From Bacillota bacterium (lineage in GTDB: Bacteria > Bacillota > Bacilli > Lactobacillales > Enterococcaceae), in the NCBI GenBank assembly GCA_023389005.1, contig JAEWFE010000221.1, positions 1-7,181 on the forward strand: 7,181 nucleotides of DNA, read 5' to 3'. Below the pieces are notes generated by a model that saw only the letters and a program-made list of their open reading frames with translations, was not told the DNA's origin and ran no database searches. Position 1 is the first letter of the stretch. Each line of letters starts with the position of its first letter. The position numbers and the translations under genes were made by a program. Of this stretch, positions 5,449 through 7,181 are shown one piece after another.

Positions 5449-5580
5449 AATCTGTGTTTGGCAGCTAGACATTTTGAAAATTCGCCCCAACGATTGTGAA
5501 AGTCTTTAAAACTAACTGATTTTCACATCGGTGGGTACGCACGAATTTTCTCATATCTGCCCAAGCTGCCGCACATCCTT
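5449..5580. repeat. Structured repeat unit 3
   Basis: A diverged copy of the repeat with the same fold. Helices: GGCAGCT (5460-5466) with AGCTGCC (5564-5570); AGA (5467-5469) with TCT (5556-5558), leaving the bulge GCCCA (5559-5563); GAAAATTCG (5476-5484) with CGAATTTTC (5542-5550); CCC with GGG (5533-5535); CGAT with ATCG; and GTGAAAGTC (5496-5504) with GATTTTCAC (5518-5526). The flanks AATCTGTGTT and CACATCCTT are as in unit 1. It begins within a few bases of the sortase stop codon and so would form the 3' untranslated region of the sortase message. Confidence 0.75.
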
Positions 5581-5583
5581 TTT

Positions 5584-6300
5584 TTAGTGATTGCTATTCA
5601 TCTCAAAGGCTTCTTTCATTGCTTTGGTTCCACGGTCAAAATCAACAATTTCTTTTAATTCACCTTGAATGACACGTCTGGTTTCCCCACTCATTTCACC
5701 ACAAGTCACCAGTGTTACCAAGCGTTTCCCTGGCACCACATCTAGCAAATCCACCCGATCAGGAGAAACGCGCTGATTGTTAATCGCTTGGTAGACATAA
5801 ATTTTAGATAAATCGGTCAAATATATCTTATCGCCTACTTTCACATGATCAAGTGGCGTAAATAACAAGCTATCATCAAACATCCGATGAGAAGCAAGAC
5901 CGTAATTTCCCTCACCCATCTTCTGTTGCTCACTTGTCGTCCCAGCTCCGTAAAGCAAAACTTCATTAGCTAGTCCTTTAAATATTGGCAAATTCACTTT
6001 TACACTTGGAATGGCAATCCCACCAATCACCGGCAAATCCTTAGCGCTTACTTGGTTTTTCATAATCGCTTCTAAACTAATCGGCTCGACCTGATCAAAG
6101 TCAAAAGTTGCCTGAGCATTTTCATTGGCTTTCACTTGTTTTTTATCTAATTTCGTCACCTGATAGCTGTTGGTTTTTTGATGGAGTAAATATTTTTGAA
6201 TCGGCTTATTAAAAACTAAAACCAAGCCCACAACTAATAAAACAACTGTCAGGATATTTAGAATCATAGAGCCTAGCTTCCGTTGTTTCTTTTCCGCCAT
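5584..6300 (-). CDS. srtA: Class A sortase
   Basis: A membrane-anchored cysteine transpeptidase that cleaves LPXTG-type sorting signals between Thr and Gly and links surface proteins to peptidoglycan precursors. The protein has 238 residues: a short basic cytoplasmic tail, one N-terminal membrane helix (about 11-30), a linker, and the sortase beta-barrel (about 85-220). Catalytic residues are visible: His138 in GLASHRM, Cys200 in TLVTCGE, and the Arg in ETRRVIQGEL (Arg209 by alignment with SERII-type sequences; Arg208 adjacent). The N-terminal anchor and lack of a C-terminal membrane segment fit class A rather than class C pilin sortases. The ATG at 6300 is preferred: GAGGTG lies 7 nt upstream, and a possible GTG at 6309 is part of that RBS. 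No LPXTG substrate is in the window, which also argues for a housekeeping enzyme. Confidence 0.94.
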   Translation of the reverse strand: MAEKKQRKLGSMILNILTVVLLVVGLVLVFNKPIQKYLLHQKTNSYQVTKLDKKQVKANENAQATFDFDQVEPISLEAIMKNQVSAKDLPVIGGIAIPSVKVNLPIFKGLANEVLLYGAGTTSEQQKMGEGNYGLASHRMFDDSLLFTPLDHVKVGDKIYLTDLSKIYVYQAINNQRVSPDRVDLLDVVPGKRLVTLVTCGEMSGETRRVIQGELKEIVDFDRGTKAMKEAFEMNSNH

Positions 6301-6329
6301 ATCGGACACCTCGCTTTATTTATAACAAA

Positions 6330-6358
6330 ATTATGCTATAATTTCTTTGTTATGTCCA
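6330..6358 (-). promoter_or_regulatory. Sortase promoter
   Basis: On the minus strand TGGACA (6353-6358) and CATAAT (6330-6335) are 17 nt apart. Transcription would start about 23 nt before the sortase ATG, just upstream of its GAGGTG site. It overlaps the plus-strand promoter of the ferrochelatase gene. Confidence 0.55.
6334..6342 (+). promoter_or_regulatory. Ferrochelatase promoter, extended -10
   Basis: TGCTATAAT is a perfect extended -10 box (TG-N-TATAAT), with no good -35 at 17 nt, as is usual for this promoter type. The predicted start lies about 40 nt before the ferrochelatase start codon. Confidence 0.6.
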
Positions 6359-6387
6359 GTAATTCAATTGTAGAAAAGGTGAATAAT

Positions 6388-7181
6388 TTGAAAAAAGGTG
6401 TACTCATCATCAATCTTGGGACCCCTAAAAGCCCTGAGGTGAAAGATGTAAAAAAGTATTTAAAGAAATTTTTAAGTGATCCACGAGTGATTCAAATGCC
6501 GCGTTGGTTTTGGTTGCCGCTTTTAAATGGTATTATTTTACAGACGCGTCCCAAAAAATCAGCGCAATTATATCAACAAATCTATACAGACCAAGGTTTT
6601 CCATTACTTCATTATACACAAGCGCAAAAAGAACACTTAGCGCAACTCTTACCTGATTATGAGGTTGGTTTTGCCATGAGTTATAGCGAGCCAAGTATTG
6701 AAGACGCCTTAGATGCCATGTTGGCCAAAAATGTGACGGACTTGACGATTGTGCCGATGTATCCGCAATATTCTGGTACCACGGTGGGTTCGGTATTTGA
6801 TAGCGTGATGAATTATTTTAAAGGGAGTGAAAAAATTGTTACCACGCGATTTATTCGTTCTTATTATGACCATCCCGATTATATTCAGTACTTTGCCGAA
6901 AAAATCAAAAACTTCCTGACCCATCATCAGGTGGATGCCATTTTGTTTTCTTACCATGGCTTACCTGAAAGCTATGTACAAAAAGGGGATACCTATCCAA
7001 ATGAATGTCATATCACCACCCAAGAAATCATGGCAAAAGTTGGTCCTATTCAGCATTTTGAAAGTTTCCAATCCAAATTTGGTCCCGGAAAATGGCTCAC
7101 TCCGGCTACTGATGCCCTGATGAAAGAACTACCGACACAAGGCATCAAAAATCTCTTAGTCGTAGCGCCGGGATTTGTCGT
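6388..7181 (+). CDS. hemH: Ferrochelatase, 3' end missing
   Basis: A cytoplasmic or membrane-associated enzyme inserting Fe2+ into a porphyrin in the last steps of heme formation. 264 codons are present. The family has about 310-320, so the C-terminal ~50 residues, including the conserved acidic metal-site segment after PGFV, lie beyond the window. Visible motifs are VLIINLGTPKSP at the N-terminus, QTRPKKSAQLYQQI, MYPQYSGTTVGS (123-134), FSYHGLPESY with the metal/porphyrin His190, and FQSKFGPGKWLTPATD. The start is TTG at 6388 with AAGGTG 6 nt upstream; an in-frame GTG at 6379 lies inside that RBS. No other heme gene is in view. Enterococci are known to keep ferrochelatase while lacking most of the pathway, so an external or imported porphyrin is a plausible substrate. 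The residue at the iron-coordinating Tyr of Bacillus CpfC appears to be Leu (NLGTP rather than AYGTP). Confidence 0.94.
   Translation, partial: MKKGVLIINLGTPKSPEVKDVKKYLKKFLSDPRVIQMPRWFWLPLLNGIILQTRPKKSAQLYQQIYTDQGFPLLHYTQAQKEHLAQLLPDYEVGFAMSYSEPSIEDALDAMLAKNVTDLTIVPMYPQYSGTTVGSVFDSVMNYFKGSEKIVTTRFIRSYYDHPDYIQYFAEKIKNFLTHHQVDAILFSYHGLPESYVQKGDTYPNECHITTQEIMAKVGPIQHFESFQSKFGPGKWLTPATDALMKELPTQGIKNLLVVAPGFV

Noticed and set aside
5310..5450. Plus-strand 46-codon hydrophobic frame beginning MFNNASILF
   Set aside because: No ribosome binding site or promoter was seen, and it is antisense to the clear promoter at 5411-5439. It looked like a possible transporter remnant but I could not support that.
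5449..5590. Unit 3 as a terminator, because a T7 run follows on the plus strand
   Set aside because: The T run faces into the antisense side of the sortase gene, is separated from the stem by eight bases, and no plus-strand gene precedes it.

Overview
The window looks like chromosomal DNA of a low-GC lactic acid bacterium, most likely Enterococcus or a close relative in the Enterococcaceae. The evidence is an enterococcal-type L-lactate dehydrogenase, an L,D-transpeptidase whose length and catalytic spacing match Ldt(fm) of Enterococcus faecium as I recall it, a class A sortase and an isolated ferrochelatase gene. No database search was possible, so the species is not fixed.

Layout: (1) 1-947, 3' part of ldh on the plus strand, with its terminator at 968-1008. 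(2) A convergent terminator (1021-1059) and an L,D-transpeptidase gene on the minus strand (1076-2491). (3) 2585-3300, a compact toxin-antitoxin cassette of the HigBA/Gp49 type (minus strand, toxin first, 8-nt overlap). It is bounded by a perfect 33-bp direct repeat. One copy is the last 33 bp of the neighbouring ABC-F gene and the other lies just past the antitoxin, so the cassette looks inserted at the 3' end of that gene. (4) 3301-4824, an ABC-F ATPase (minus). (5) 4828-5583, about 750 bp with no convincing protein gene of ordinary size. It holds three full copies and one truncated copy of a ~133-nt structured repeat. The copies share a multi-helix hairpin plan with compensating base changes, a constant 5-nt bulge and constant flanks. 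Between copies 2 and 3 lies a minus-strand promoter-to-terminator unit of about 220 nt that may encode a small RNA or an attenuated leader. (6) 5584-6300, sortase A (minus). (7) A divergent promoter region, then the first 264 codons of ferrochelatase on the plus strand, cut by the window end.

Functional reading: ldh, ferrochelatase and ABC-F belong to core metabolism and ribosome protection or antibiotic response. The L,D-transpeptidase and sortase act on the outer face of the membrane, in peptidoglycan cross-linking and protein anchoring. The two most interesting signals are the repeat-bounded toxin-antitoxin insertion and the structured repeat family. The second may be a non-coding RNA or mobile palindromic element not captured by ordinary annotation.
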